Shown here: positions 1 to 7,082 of the stretch, piece by piece | Numbering within the stretch: position 1 is the first letter of the stretch | Layout of the letters: each line of letters opens with the position of its first letter | Assembly (NCBI GenBank): GCA_007116765.1 | Contig: SKHV01000319.1 | Span: 1-17,768, forward strand | Direction: 5' to 3' | Source: Prolixibacteraceae bacterium | GTDB taxonomy: Bacteria > Bacteroidota > Bacteroidia > Bacteroidales > Prolixibacteraceae | DNA: 17,768 bases | The notes under the pieces: model-generated | What the model was told of the DNA's origin: nothing | What the model saw: the letters and a program-made list of their open reading frames with translations, nothing else | The model's database searches: none | Program-made: the position numbers and the translations under genes

Positions 1-2
1 GA

Positions 3-164
3 TTTATCGGAATGATTAGCGGACTAATGATATCGTATTACACCAACCTGCCTTCGGGAGCCACAATCATTTTAGTGCTAACGGCTTTCTTTTTTATAGC
101 CAAAGGCCTTTCAATGGTTTTATTGTATCGTACCGAACACAAAACCGATGTGGTTTCGAAATAG
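3..164 (+). CDS. Metal ABC transporter permease (ABC-3 family), C-terminal fragment
   Basis: Only the last 53 codons are in the window; the gene begins upstream and stops with TAG at 162-164. The fragment holds a hydrophobic helix (FIGMISGLMISYY), a loop with LPSGATI, a second hydrophobic helix, and a short polar tail. A final helix pair split by an LPSGAT-like loop is typical of the ends of ZnuB/MntB-type permeases, which form the inner-membrane channel of Zn, Mn or Fe uptake systems together with an ATPase and a binding protein. The substrate cannot be told from this piece. It could be another small permease, but the PSGAT loop makes ABC-3 the best reading. Confidence 0.7.
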   Translation, partial: FIGMISGLMISYYTNLPSGATIILVLTAFFFIAKGLSMVLLYRTEHKTDVVSK

Positions 165-187
165 TTTTTAGTGCACTATATAAAAAA

Positions 188-343
188 CGGGGCAGTCTAA
201 AAAGTCATTAATTTGGCCACTTATACACTAAACCACAAAGACAACACTAAGTATTAAGTACTCACAATCAAAGCTTTGTAAAATCGTTGTGCCATTGAGC
301 CTTCGTGGCAAATTTAGTTTTCATGACTTTTTAGACTGCTCCG
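188..343. repeat. MITE-like element with 21-bp inverted ends and a nested CCACGAAGGC-type inverted repeat
   Basis: The ends at 188-208 and 323-343 are inverted copies matching at 20 of 21 positions (core GCAGTCTAAAAAGTCAT). Inside lies a second, poorer pair: AACCACAAAGACAACAC near 231-247 and TTGAGCCTTCGTGGCA near 295-310. The inner pair resembles the repeat at 9314-9404, which lacks the outer ends. The 156-bp element has no coding capacity. It sits between the end of the permease gene and the convergent end of the oxidoreductase gene. I see no clear target-site duplication. The folded RNA could also act as a bidirectional terminator. Confidence 0.75.
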
Positions 344-368
344 TTATTACTTTTTAACTGAAGTAAAT

Positions 369-1694
369 TTACAACAAGCTCCAGCCGTCGCGGTATTTAT
401 AGTGCAGCATATCTGTTGCTTTACCATCTGCATCGTCGATAAATTTTTCGGCTATGGGATCCCATTTCAAGGTGCGCTTCAATTCGCAGGCAATGTTACC
501 CAGAGTGCAAACCACGCAAGTTTTGTGGCCTGTTTCCACAGGAACAATCGGGTCGCGACCTTCGCGAATGGCATCGATAAAATCGACATGATGCGACACC
601 AGTGTTTCGTATGAGCCTTCGCTGGCTTCACCTGCACCTTCAGGCAACCAGCTTTCGTCAGATGCGATAAAATGATCGCGCGAAATTTCGATCCATCCAT
701 TTGTGCCAATGAATTTAACTCCCTTAGTCAATGCCTCATCGAAAGGTTCAGAGGTAAGTACCGTTCCGTTTTCATATACAAATTGCATGAACTCAGTTCC
801 GTCGTCTATGGGCGAAATTTCAACCGGGCCACTGTGATCCATTTTGAGTGCCCATTGCGCAATGTCGAACATGTGTGCACCCCAGTCGGTAGTAAAGCCA
901 CCGCCCATTTCTTTGTACCAGCGCCATGCGCCCCAAATGGTTTCGTCCTGTGGAGGATTGAGCGAAATAGGTGGATTCAACTCGTGGTTAAAGTGAATGG
1001 GCATAGGCAGGTTTGCAAGCCATAAATCCCAATTCAGGTCTGAAGGAATTTCGTCCTCGTGTAAATTGTAAGCAACCGGAGGTGCACCAATATAGGCGTG
1101 AATTTTTTTGATGTCGCCAAGTGCACCCGACTGTACTACTTTTACAGCATGCTGGAAATTAGGGTCGGAACGTTGTTGGCTGCCCACGGCTAAAACTCGT
1201 CCGGTTTCGCGTACAACACGTACAAGTTCCTGTCCCTCTTTAATAGTGAAAGTAAGAGGCTTTTCGAGGTACACATCTTTTCCGGCTTTACATGCGGCTA
1301 TTGAAATCATAGCGTGCGAATGATCGGGTACCGCGACCACAACCGCGTCGATATCTTCGCGAGCCAGTAAATCCTGATACTTTTCGTACGATTGCACCTC
1401 GACATTCTTACCCTGTGCGGCATAAAAATCTTTCACTTTGAGGTTAAAACGTTCGCGTTTGCGTCCGTACACATCACATCCGGCAATTACTTCAACTCCG
1501 GGAATTTGCATAAAGCCATCGAGCAGGTAAAGAGCCTGACGCCCCATTCCAATAAAACCAAGCCTTAATGAGCCATTCGCGGGCTGCTGTTTACACGACA
1601 CCATCGATGAGAACATAGCGATGCCGGCAATGCCTGCCGCGGTAGTCCCTATAAAACTTCGTCGCGACAATCCATTTTTTTGTTGTTTTTCCAT
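369..1694 (-). CDS. Tat-exported Gfo/Idh/MocA family oxidoreductase
   Basis: A 441-residue NAD(P)-dependent oxidoreductase of the Gfo/Idh/MocA superfamily. These enzymes oxidise or isomerise sugars and cyclitols, and some members act as glycosidases. The N-terminus carries a twin-arginine signal (SRRSFIG, residues 10-16), a hydrophobic stretch, and Cys34 in a lipobox-like FSSMVSC. Exported, possibly lipid-anchored, protein is therefore likely. The Rossmann motif GFIGMG is at 46-51 and the family EKP motif at 144-146. The C-terminal half contains the GGGFTTDWGAHMFD segment common in Bacteroidota members. The start at 1694 is fixed by the Tat signal. It stands alone, with a repeat-rich region upstream, so the substrate is not indicated. 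Confidence 0.9.
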   Translation of the reverse strand: MEKQQKNGLSRRSFIGTTAAGIAGIAMFSSMVSCKQQPANGSLRLGFIGMGRQALYLLDGFMQIPGVEVIAGCDVYGRKRERFNLKVKDFYAAQGKNVEVQSYEKYQDLLAREDIDAVVVAVPDHSHAMISIAACKAGKDVYLEKPLTFTIKEGQELVRVVRETGRVLAVGSQQRSDPNFQHAVKVVQSGALGDIKKIHAYIGAPPVAYNLHEDEIPSDLNWDLWLANLPMPIHFNHELNPPISLNPPQDETIWGAWRWYKEMGGGFTTDWGAHMFDIAQWALKMDHSGPVEISPIDDGTEFMQFVYENGTVLTSEPFDEALTKGVKFIGTNGWIEISRDHFIASDESWLPEGAGEASEGSYETLVSHHVDFIDAIREGRDPIVPVETGHKTCVVCTLGNIACELKRTLKWDPIAEKFIDDADGKATDMLHYKYRDGWSLL

Positions 1695-1823
1695 TATTTA
1701 TTATTATAAAATGTTAGGCACATTCATTAATTGCAGGTAAATTTAGCAGTTTGCTTGTTCATTACAAAAATTAAAATTAAAAATTAACCGAATTGGCTAT
1801 TGTTGCTGAATTTGGCTTTGACT

Positions 1824-1909
1824 GTTTGAGCTATGCTGTTAGAATGTTTGACGGCTTACGCCTGTTTGACGCTTCGCTGTTTGAGGGCTTCGCCCGTTTA
1901 AATGTTTGA
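1824..1909 (+). repeat. GTTTGA-box array, left arm of a mirrored repeat region
   Basis: Five GTTTGA boxes start at 1824, 1846, 1864, 1879 and 1904. They are separated by GC-rich words that are themselves small palindromes, such as GGCTTACGCC and GGGCTTCGCCC, or the word GACGCTTCGC. The box order is the reverse complement of the array at 1927-2119, so the two arms could pair into a long imperfect hairpin centred near 1915. No open frame covers the arm. Confidence 0.8.
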
Positions 1910-1926
1910 AACTTACTGCAAAGCCT

Positions 1927-2119
1927 TCAAACGTTTTTCGAAGAATCACAATATACATTGGGATCAAACACGAAGCATTCAAACTTCCGCGAAGCGAAAA
2001 TCAAACACGTAGCTCAGCGGAGTATCAAACGTGAGCGAAGCGAAGCATCAAACAGTGAAGCGCAGCGGAACGTCAAACACGGAGCGTAGCAGAGTATCAA
2101 ACTTGGAGCGAAGCGAAGT
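1927..2119 (+). repeat. TCAAAC / GAAGCG degenerate tandem array, right arm
   Basis: Eight TCAAAC boxes start at 1927, 1964, 1979, 2001, 2025, 2048, 2073 and 2097. The last six are spaced 22-25 bp. Between them lie GC-richer words built on GAAGCG, such as GAGCGAAGCGAAG, GAAGCGCAGCGGAA and GGAGCGTAGCAGAG. The units drift in sequence and spacing, and between the boxes lie variants of one word rather than unique spacers. This argues against CRISPR. The array ends about 120 bp before the lipoprotein start. With 1824-1909 it fills most of the 540-bp gap 1695-2237. Confidence 0.85.
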
Positions 2120-2196
2120 AAACCATTTCACAACACAAAACACCCCCTGTTCATATAATTTATAAAAATACTTAAACAATATTTAAACAAAATTAC

Positions 2197-2204
2197 TACC
2201 TTGC
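2197..2204 (+). promoter_or_regulatory. Possible -7 box (TACCTTGC) for the lipoprotein/TonB receptor operon
   Basis: TACCTTGC differs at one informative position from the Bacteroidota -7 consensus TAnnTTTG and lies about 34 bp before the ATG at 2238. I see no clear TTTG -33 element, so this is tentative. Confidence 0.3.
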
Positions 2205-2237
2205 TGTTCATAATCTAAACTTTAAAAATTGAACATC

Positions 2238-2981
2238 ATGAGAGTAATTATTAATATAGCGACTTTGCTGGCTCTTTTCTTACTTGGTGCTTGCAGTAGT
2301 AAACAGTTGTCGCCTCCGGTATTTCAAAATATCGAATCGAACATAGATGCCGACGGCACTGTGCTTGAAATAAAATTTATAAAAGGCCCCTACCACAATT
2401 ATCCCACGTTCTCATTCTGGATTGAAGATTTGGAGGGAAATTTCATTGAAACACTTTTTGTGACACGCTACCTGGCTACTGGTATTTACGGTCATGGCTC
2501 CCTAGGCGAAGGCAAGTGGGACAACAAGCCCGGCGAAGCACAACGCCCTTCAACCCTACCCTACTGGCTGCATAAAAAAGGGCCGGTAAACAACAGTGGT
2601 GATTTGTTGCCTAGTCCCGAAAACCCCATGCCCGACGCAATAACCGGAGCAACCCCTTCGGGCGACTTCATACTTACCACACGTGCTTCGGAGAAACTGC
2701 CCGAAAAATTCAGACTAATGATGGAAATTAACCAGCCCTGGGACTGGAACGAGCATTGGCACAACGCACTTCACCCCGACGATTTCGACTACAAAGCCTC
2801 GTGCCAACCTGCCTTGGTTTATTCGGTTAGGGTCGATAAAAACAAACCCGATTCGGAGTTCTACCTCAACCCCATAGGGCACAGCCATTATGCAGGTCGC
2901 GATGGCGAACTCTATACCAACCTTACCACCATTACCACTGCCCACGAAATAGCCCATAAAGTTGTGGTAAGCACCAAATAA
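2238..2981 (+). CDS. Uncharacterised lipoprotein partnered with a TonB-dependent receptor
   Basis: The predicted protein has 247 residues. I chose ATG 2238 over an in-frame TTG at 2229, because it gives a compact signal peptide with lipobox LLGAC and lipidated Cys19. The mature part has segments such as SFWIEDLEGNFIETLFV, LPYW, DAITGATPSGDF, a Trp/His-rich QPWDWNEHWHN and IGHSHYAGRDGELYT near the C-terminus. The first segments recall DUF2271-like periplasmic beta-sandwich proteins, but I cannot assign a family firmly. The gene lies 47 bp before the TonB receptor gene on the same strand. A surface or periplasmic partner in uptake of an iron complex or small ligand is an inference from position. 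The His-rich segments might bind metal. Confidence 0.8.
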   Translation: MRVIINIATLLALFLLGACSSKQLSPPVFQNIESNIDADGTVLEIKFIKGPYHNYPTFSFWIEDLEGNFIETLFVTRYLATGIYGHGSLGEGKWDNKPGEAQRPSTLPYWLHKKGPVNNSGDLLPSPENPMPDAITGATPSGDFILTTRASEKLPEKFRLMMEINQPWDWNEHWHNALHPDDFDYKASCQPALVYSVRVDKNKPDSEFYLNPIGHSHYAGRDGELYTNLTTITTAHEIAHKVVVSTK

Positions 2982-3028
2982 AAAGATAACAAATAAACCA
3001 TTTTCCAAACCGTGTAAATTGAAAAAAG

Positions 3029-5413
3029 ATGAAATTCTTTCACACAATCATATTATTATTGTTAACTACAACTTTTCTTTATGCCCAGAATGGTGTAGTT
3101 CGAGGAACAGTTGTAGATGCTACCACCAACGAGCCGCTACCCTTTGTAAACGTGGTAGTAATGGGAACACTAACAGGAACAGTAAGCGACATCGACGGCA
3201 ACTTTCAGCTCTTTAACCTGAATCCTGGTTTTATAAGGCTCTCAGCCTCGTTTATTGGCTTTCGCGATGCTATATCCGACGAATTCCAGGTAACCAATGC
3301 CAACGTGGCCAACATAACCATACGCATGGAGGAATCAGATCAAATCATCGAAGAAGTTACCGTTACTGCAAGCCCGTTCAGGCGAACCGAGGAAAGCCCC
3401 GTTTCGCTACGAAGTATAAGTATTGGCGAAATTGAAACTAACCCCGGTGCCAACCGCGACATATCAAAGGTTATACAATCCTTCCCCGGTGTGGCTTCAT
3501 CTCCATCTTTTCGTAACGATTTAATTATACGTGGAGGAGGCCCTTCGGAAAGTGTTTTTTACCTCGATGGAATTGAAGTACCCAACATCAACCACTTTGC
3601 CACGCAGGGAGCTTCGGGTGGTGCAGTGGGTATTATAAATGCCGATTTTATTCGCGAGGTGCGTTATTACGGCGGTGCTTTTCCTGCCAACCGGGGCGAT
3701 GCCCTGAGCGGGGTGCTCGAATTCAATCAGGTGGACGGGAACAACGAAAAGTTGAGGTTCCGGGGCTCGCTGGGGGCTGCCGAAGTAGCCGCAACACTCG
3801 ATGGCCCAATTGGAGAGAAGACCACCTTCATTGTATCAACACGCCGTTCGTACCTGAACTTTTTGTTCAGCATTCTCGAATTGCCTTTTTTGCCCACATT
3901 TAACGATATGCAATTCAAAGTAAGGACACGCATTGACCAAAAAAACGAAATATCTTTCATAGGGCTTGGGGCAATCGACCTTTTCGATCTAAACACCGGA
4001 ATTGAAGAGCCCGATGAACAACAGGAATTTATCCTTAGCAACATTGCGGTAAACGAACAATGGACTTATACCCTGGGTGCAGTTTACAGGCATTTCCACG
4101 GAAACGGTGTATTTTCCGCTGCTTTGAGCCGCAACCACCTTAACAACAGGTCTACAAAATATTTCGAAAACGACGATTCGGATCCGCTGAACCTTACGCT
4201 CGATTACCTTTCGAATGAAATTGAAAACAAAATTCGGATTGAAAATACCAACCGGATAAATGCGTGGCGGTTCAATTACGGTATGAATGCCGATGCGGTT
4301 ACTTATACAAACGACACCTATCAAAAGCGCTTTTTTGGAGGACGGCAGGTCGAAATTGACTACAGCACCGACCTTAACCTATTGCGCTGGGCCTTGTTCG
4401 GTCAGGTGAGCCGTAACTTTTTGGCCAATCAAATAAGTGTTTCGCTCGGAACACGTTTCGATGCCAACAATTATTCGGCCAGTATGAGCAACATGTTTGA
4501 GCAGTTTTCGCCACGGCTTTCGGCATCGTACAACCTGAGCGACAGGTTCAGTATAAACGGTAACGTGGGCAGGTACTATCAGCTGCCTCCTTACACATCG
4601 CTTGGATATAAAATCGACGGTGTGTATGTGAACAAGGAAAACAACCTGAAATACATTCGTGCCAACCACTACATTACAGGGGTTGAATATAAGCCCCGGC
4701 AAATGATTCAATTTACAGCCGAAGGTTTTCTGAAAACTTATGCCGACTACCCGTTTTCTGTGAATAATAACATCAGTCTTGCAAACATTGGAAACGACTT
4801 TGGTGTGGTTGGCGATGAAGAAGTGCTTTCAATTGCCGAGGGCCGTGCTTACGGTCTTGAACTGCTGGCGCGCATCAACAATCAGAAAAACCTGAATGCC
4901 AACATTTCTTACACCCTTGTGCGCAGTGAGTTTAAAGATATTGAAAGCGGAAAGTATATTCCGTCATCGTGGGACAGCCGCCACCTTGTTACGGCTTTTG
5001 GTACCTATAAGTTCAATAAAGAATGGAGCTTTGGGGCCAAGTGGCGCTTTGCGGGCGGTTTGCCTTACACTCCTTACGACTTAGATAAGTCGTCGTTAAT
5101 TCCAGCATGGGAGGCAGCGGGGCGCGCATATTTCGATGAAGACAGAATTAACAGCGAACGTTTCGGTGTTTTCCACCAGCTCGATTTCAGGGTCGATAAA
5201 GCTTTTTATCTCGAAAAAATTACCGCAAAGTTCTACATCGACATACAAAATGCTTACAATTATCAGTCAGAATCACTCGATATAGTTATCCGCGACCGCG
5301 ACGATAACGGCAACTTCATTTTGCTCGATAACGACACACGTTACCAGTTGAGGTTGGTTGAAAACCGCTCAGGAACCATACTTCCCACTCTGGGGATAAT
5401 TATTGAATTTTGA
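3029..5413 (+). CDS. TonB-dependent outer-membrane receptor with N-terminal carboxypeptidase-regulatory-like domain
   Basis: A 794-residue receptor. A signal peptide (residues 1 to about 20, ending LYAQ) is followed by a carboxypeptidase-regulatory-like beta domain (about 22-107, GVVRGTVVDATTNEPLPF). Next come a TonB-box-like stretch EEVTVTAS, a plug domain (about 120-230, with IRGGGPSESVFYLDGIEVP), and a long 22-stranded-barrel-type region ending in aromatic GIIIEF as outer-membrane proteins do. It takes up a ligand across the outer membrane using TonB/ExbBD energy; the ligand is unknown. It is not a SusC, since there is no SusD neighbour and it is shorter. The start is supported by the purine-rich AAAAAAG just before ATG 3029. 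It is probably cotranscribed with the preceding lipoprotein. Confidence 0.92.
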   Translation: MKFFHTIILLLLTTTFLYAQNGVVRGTVVDATTNEPLPFVNVVVMGTLTGTVSDIDGNFQLFNLNPGFIRLSASFIGFRDAISDEFQVTNANVANITIRMEESDQIIEEVTVTASPFRRTEESPVSLRSISIGEIETNPGANRDISKVIQSFPGVASSPSFRNDLIIRGGGPSESVFYLDGIEVPNINHFATQGASGGAVGIINADFIREVRYYGGAFPANRGDALSGVLEFNQVDGNNEKLRFRGSLGAAEVAATLDGPIGEKTTFIVSTRRSYLNFLFSILELPFLPTFNDMQFKVRTRIDQKNEISFIGLGAIDLFDLNTGIEEPDEQQEFILSNIAVNEQWTYTLGAVYRHFHGNGVFSAALSRNHLNNRSTKYFENDDSDPLNLTLDYLSNEIENKIRIENTNRINAWRFNYGMNADAVTYTNDTYQKRFFGGRQVEIDYSTDLNLLRWALFGQVSRNFLANQISVSLGTRFDANNYSASMSNMFEQFSPRLSASYNLSDRFSINGNVGRYYQLPPYTSLGYKIDGVYVNKENNLKYIRANHYITGVEYKPRQMIQFTAEGFLKTYADYPFSVNNNISLANIGNDFGVVGDEEVLSIAEGRAYGLELLARINNQKNLNANISYTLVRSEFKDIESGKYIPSSWDSRHLVTAFGTYKFNKEWSFGAKWRFAGGLPYTPYDLDKSSLIPAWEAAGRAYFDEDRINSERFGVFHQLDFRVDKAFYLEKITAKFYIDIQNAYNYQSESLDIVIRDRDDNGNFILLDNDTRYQLRLVENRSGTILPTLGIIIEF

Positions 5414-5509
5414 TAGGGAAGCAATTATAATAAAGAGGCTTTTGAGTTACTTTCAATGCCGCGAAATATTATGCCGGTTACGCATACTTCAGCTGGATAT
5501 AAAAGCAAT

Positions 5510-5539
5510 TTTGTATTCAACTCATAAACACTATATTTG
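5510..5539 (+). promoter_or_regulatory. Bacteroidota-type promoter (TTTG ... TATATTTG)
   Basis: TTTG at 5510-5513 and TATATTTG at 5532-5539 are separated by 18 bp, a good match to the TTTG/TAnnTTTG arrangement of Bacteroidota housekeeping promoters. The antitoxin-like pseudogene starts 20 bp downstream at 5560. Because no terminator is evident before manC, this promoter probably now drives manC. Confidence 0.65.
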
Positions 5540-5559
5540 TAAACACAATTCTTAAAACA

Positions 5560-5779
5560 ATGGGAACAGCAACAATTAAAATAGACACTAATAGCAGAAA
5601 AGCCCGATATTAGTTAGACTTAATTATAGAGCTCTCAAAAAACAGAGAATTGAATTACTATATTCGATGAAAAATCAGAGTTTATGAAAAGTTCGAATAA
5701 AAGTTTTGAAGAACTTGAAGTCGCAAATAAAAGGAAAATAAAAACCAATTCAGCCCGAGAGCTTCTCGACAAACTATGA
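5560..5779 (+). pseudogene. Broken antitoxin-like gene (remnant of a toxin-antitoxin module)
   Basis: ATG 5560 opens with MGTATIKIDTNSRKARY, which resembles the start of small Bacteroidota antitoxins. It hits an in-frame TAG at 5611, continues recognisably as LDLIIELSKNRE, then shifts frame by one near 5652-5660. In the new frame it reads FDEKSEFMKS...SFEELEVANKRK...SARELLDKL and stops with TGA 5777-5779. The charged helical tail fits an antitoxin C-terminus. The stop overlaps an ATG at 5776 (ATGA), the usual antitoxin/toxin junction. The reading as an antitoxin is from resemblance only; the nonsense codon and frameshift are seen directly if the two halves do belong together. Confidence 0.55.
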
Positions 5780-5820
5780 TTCATGTAGTAACAATACCCG
5801 AATTTGAAAAATCCAATCAC
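5776..5820 (+). pseudogene. Possible toxin N-terminal remnant, in frame with manC
   Basis: The 15 codons from ATG 5776 read MIHVVTIPEFEKSNH and run without a stop into the manC start at 5821. A V-x-IPEFEK opening resembles the first strand and helix of RelE/ParE-type toxins in this phylum, and its ATG overlaps the antitoxin-like stop. The rest of the toxin is absent. Translation from here would add 15 residues to ManC. It might instead simply be untranslated leader. Confidence 0.4.
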
Positions 5821-6870
5821 ATGCAAAACAATTACCTCATCATAATGGCCGGTGGCGTAGGAAGCCGCTTTTGGCCAATGAGCACCGCGCAAAAACCGAA
5901 GCAGTTTTTAGATATCCTGAATGTGGGTCAAACCATGCTCCAACAAACGGTTGAGCGTTTTAAGCATTGTTGCCCCATGTCGAATGTCTTCGTGGTCACC
6001 TCCGAAAAATACAAAGCACTGGTAAAAGAACAAGTCCCTAAACTGGACGATTCGCAAATACTACTGGAACCCTGCATGCGAAACACCGCACCCTGCATAG
6101 CCTATGCAGTATGGAAAATCAAAAAGCGCAACCCCAACGCCAACATTGTGGTAAGTCCCAGCGACCACCTTGTGGTAAATATACAGGAGTTTGAAAGAGT
6201 AATCAAGCAAGGATTAGATTTTACCGCCCACAATGATGCCTTGCTTACCTTGGGCATCAAACCCCACAAGCCCGAAACAGGATACGGATACATCAAACAG
6301 GTATCCGAAGTCGGCACATCAACCTCAGAAATCAAAAAAGTAGAGGCGTTTAAGGAAAAACCAACATTGGAACTTGCGAAGGAGTATGTAGCCAATGGCA
6401 ATTATTATTGGAATTCGGGTATCTTTTTGTGGTCGGCCACTGCCATCGAAAAAGCCATCCGCAACTACCTGCCCAAGCTTGCCAATATTTTTGATACCCT
6501 GGCACCCTCACTTGATGAAGCAAAGGAGCATGAAGCCATTCAACAACATTTTCCCACATGCCCAAATATCTCGGTCGATTACGGGATTATGGAACATGCC
6601 CCAAACATTTATGTTTACCCTTCCGATTTTGGTTGGAGCGACATGGGAACATGGGGATCGCTGCACGAGCTGGCTCTCAAAACTAACGAAGCAAACGTGC
6701 TAAAAGGAAACATCCACACCTTCGACACAAGCGACAGCATCATCCGCATCGACAACAACAAAAAAGTAGTAGTACAAGGGCTCAAAGGCTACATAGTAGT
6801 AGAAACCAACGAAGCACTACTGATATGCCAACGGAAGGAAGAACAACGAATCAAGGAGTTTCAAAGCTAA
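5821..6870 (+). CDS. manC: Mannose-1-phosphate guanylyltransferase
   Basis: Makes GDP-mannose from mannose-1-phosphate and GTP in the cytoplasm, feeding fucose and mannose-containing polysaccharide and glycolipid synthesis. From ATG 5821 the protein has 349 residues, close to single-domain bacterial GMPs of about 355. It shows the nucleotide-binding signature GGVGSRFWPMS at 11-21, PKQF at 26-29, a later EKP, the WNSGIF motif, and FGWSDMGTWGSL near the C-terminal part of the catalytic domain. It lacks the phosphomannose isomerase domain of the long bifunctional form. The frame is open upstream to ATG 5776, but the family N-terminus fits 5821. It follows a toxin-antitoxin remnant and probably uses that promoter. 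Other sugar-nucleotide genes are not adjacent. Confidence 0.93.
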   Translation: MQNNYLIIMAGGVGSRFWPMSTAQKPKQFLDILNVGQTMLQQTVERFKHCCPMSNVFVVTSEKYKALVKEQVPKLDDSQILLEPCMRNTAPCIAYAVWKIKKRNPNANIVVSPSDHLVVNIQEFERVIKQGLDFTAHNDALLTLGIKPHKPETGYGYIKQVSEVGTSTSEIKKVEAFKEKPTLELAKEYVANGNYYWNSGIFLWSATAIEKAIRNYLPKLANIFDTLAPSLDEAKEHEAIQQHFPTCPNISVDYGIMEHAPNIYVYPSDFGWSDMGTWGSLHELALKTNEANVLKGNIHTFDTSDSIIRIDNNKKVVVQGLKGYIVVETNEALLICQRKEEQRIKEFQS

Positions 6871-6982
6871 GGGGCACATAGAACAGCCTGTCACGCATGA
6901 CATGAACACCTTAATCACGAAAAGCGTGAAACAAAAAGAAATCAACACCTTCTCCTTAGCCCAATCGTTAACATTTTTTTCA

Positions 6983-7007
6983 CTTTGCGCCTTAACACCT
7001 TTGCGGT
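6983..7007. repeat. Degenerate CTTTGCGCC/CCTTTGCGG repeat fragment
   Basis: Between the convergent ends of manC and the DUF4105 gene, CTTTGCGCCTTAACACC followed by TTTGCGGT resembles the CTTTGAGCCTTCGTGG arms at 295-310 and 9389-9405. No good opposite arm is visible, so it is at best a decayed member. The rest of 6871-7082 shows only a short CACG-AAAAG-CGTG hairpin at 6916-6928. Confidence 0.35.
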
Positions 7008-7082
7008 ACTTTAGGTAAAATTTTTGTGTTCTTCTATAAAATTGCCACACCAGCCAATACCGTGTCTTCGTTCTCAGCTTTC

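Noticed and set aside
402..1323. Plus-strand open frames within the oxidoreductase gene
   Set aside because: They are antisense to a clearly coding Gfo/Idh/MocA gene, have no recognisable domains, and their residue make-up is that of a shadow frame.
1824..2119. CRISPR array
   Set aside because: The repeated words are short and degenerate, spacing varies from 15 to 37 bp, orientation flips at the centre, and the intervals are variants of one word rather than unique spacers. No cas gene is near.
2229..2237. TTG start for the lipoprotein gene
   Set aside because: It would only add three residues before the natural signal peptide; ATG 2238 is the better start.
3019..3216. Short plus-strand frame overlapping the start of the TonB receptor gene
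   Set aside because: It is another frame of the receptor's signal peptide and N-terminal domain, has a TTG start and no family resemblance.
6866..6960. Inverted GCTAAGG/CCTTAGC pair at the end of manC as a terminator or mobile-element end
   Set aside because: Only seven bases match, with more than 80 bases between, no T-run and no second copy seen.
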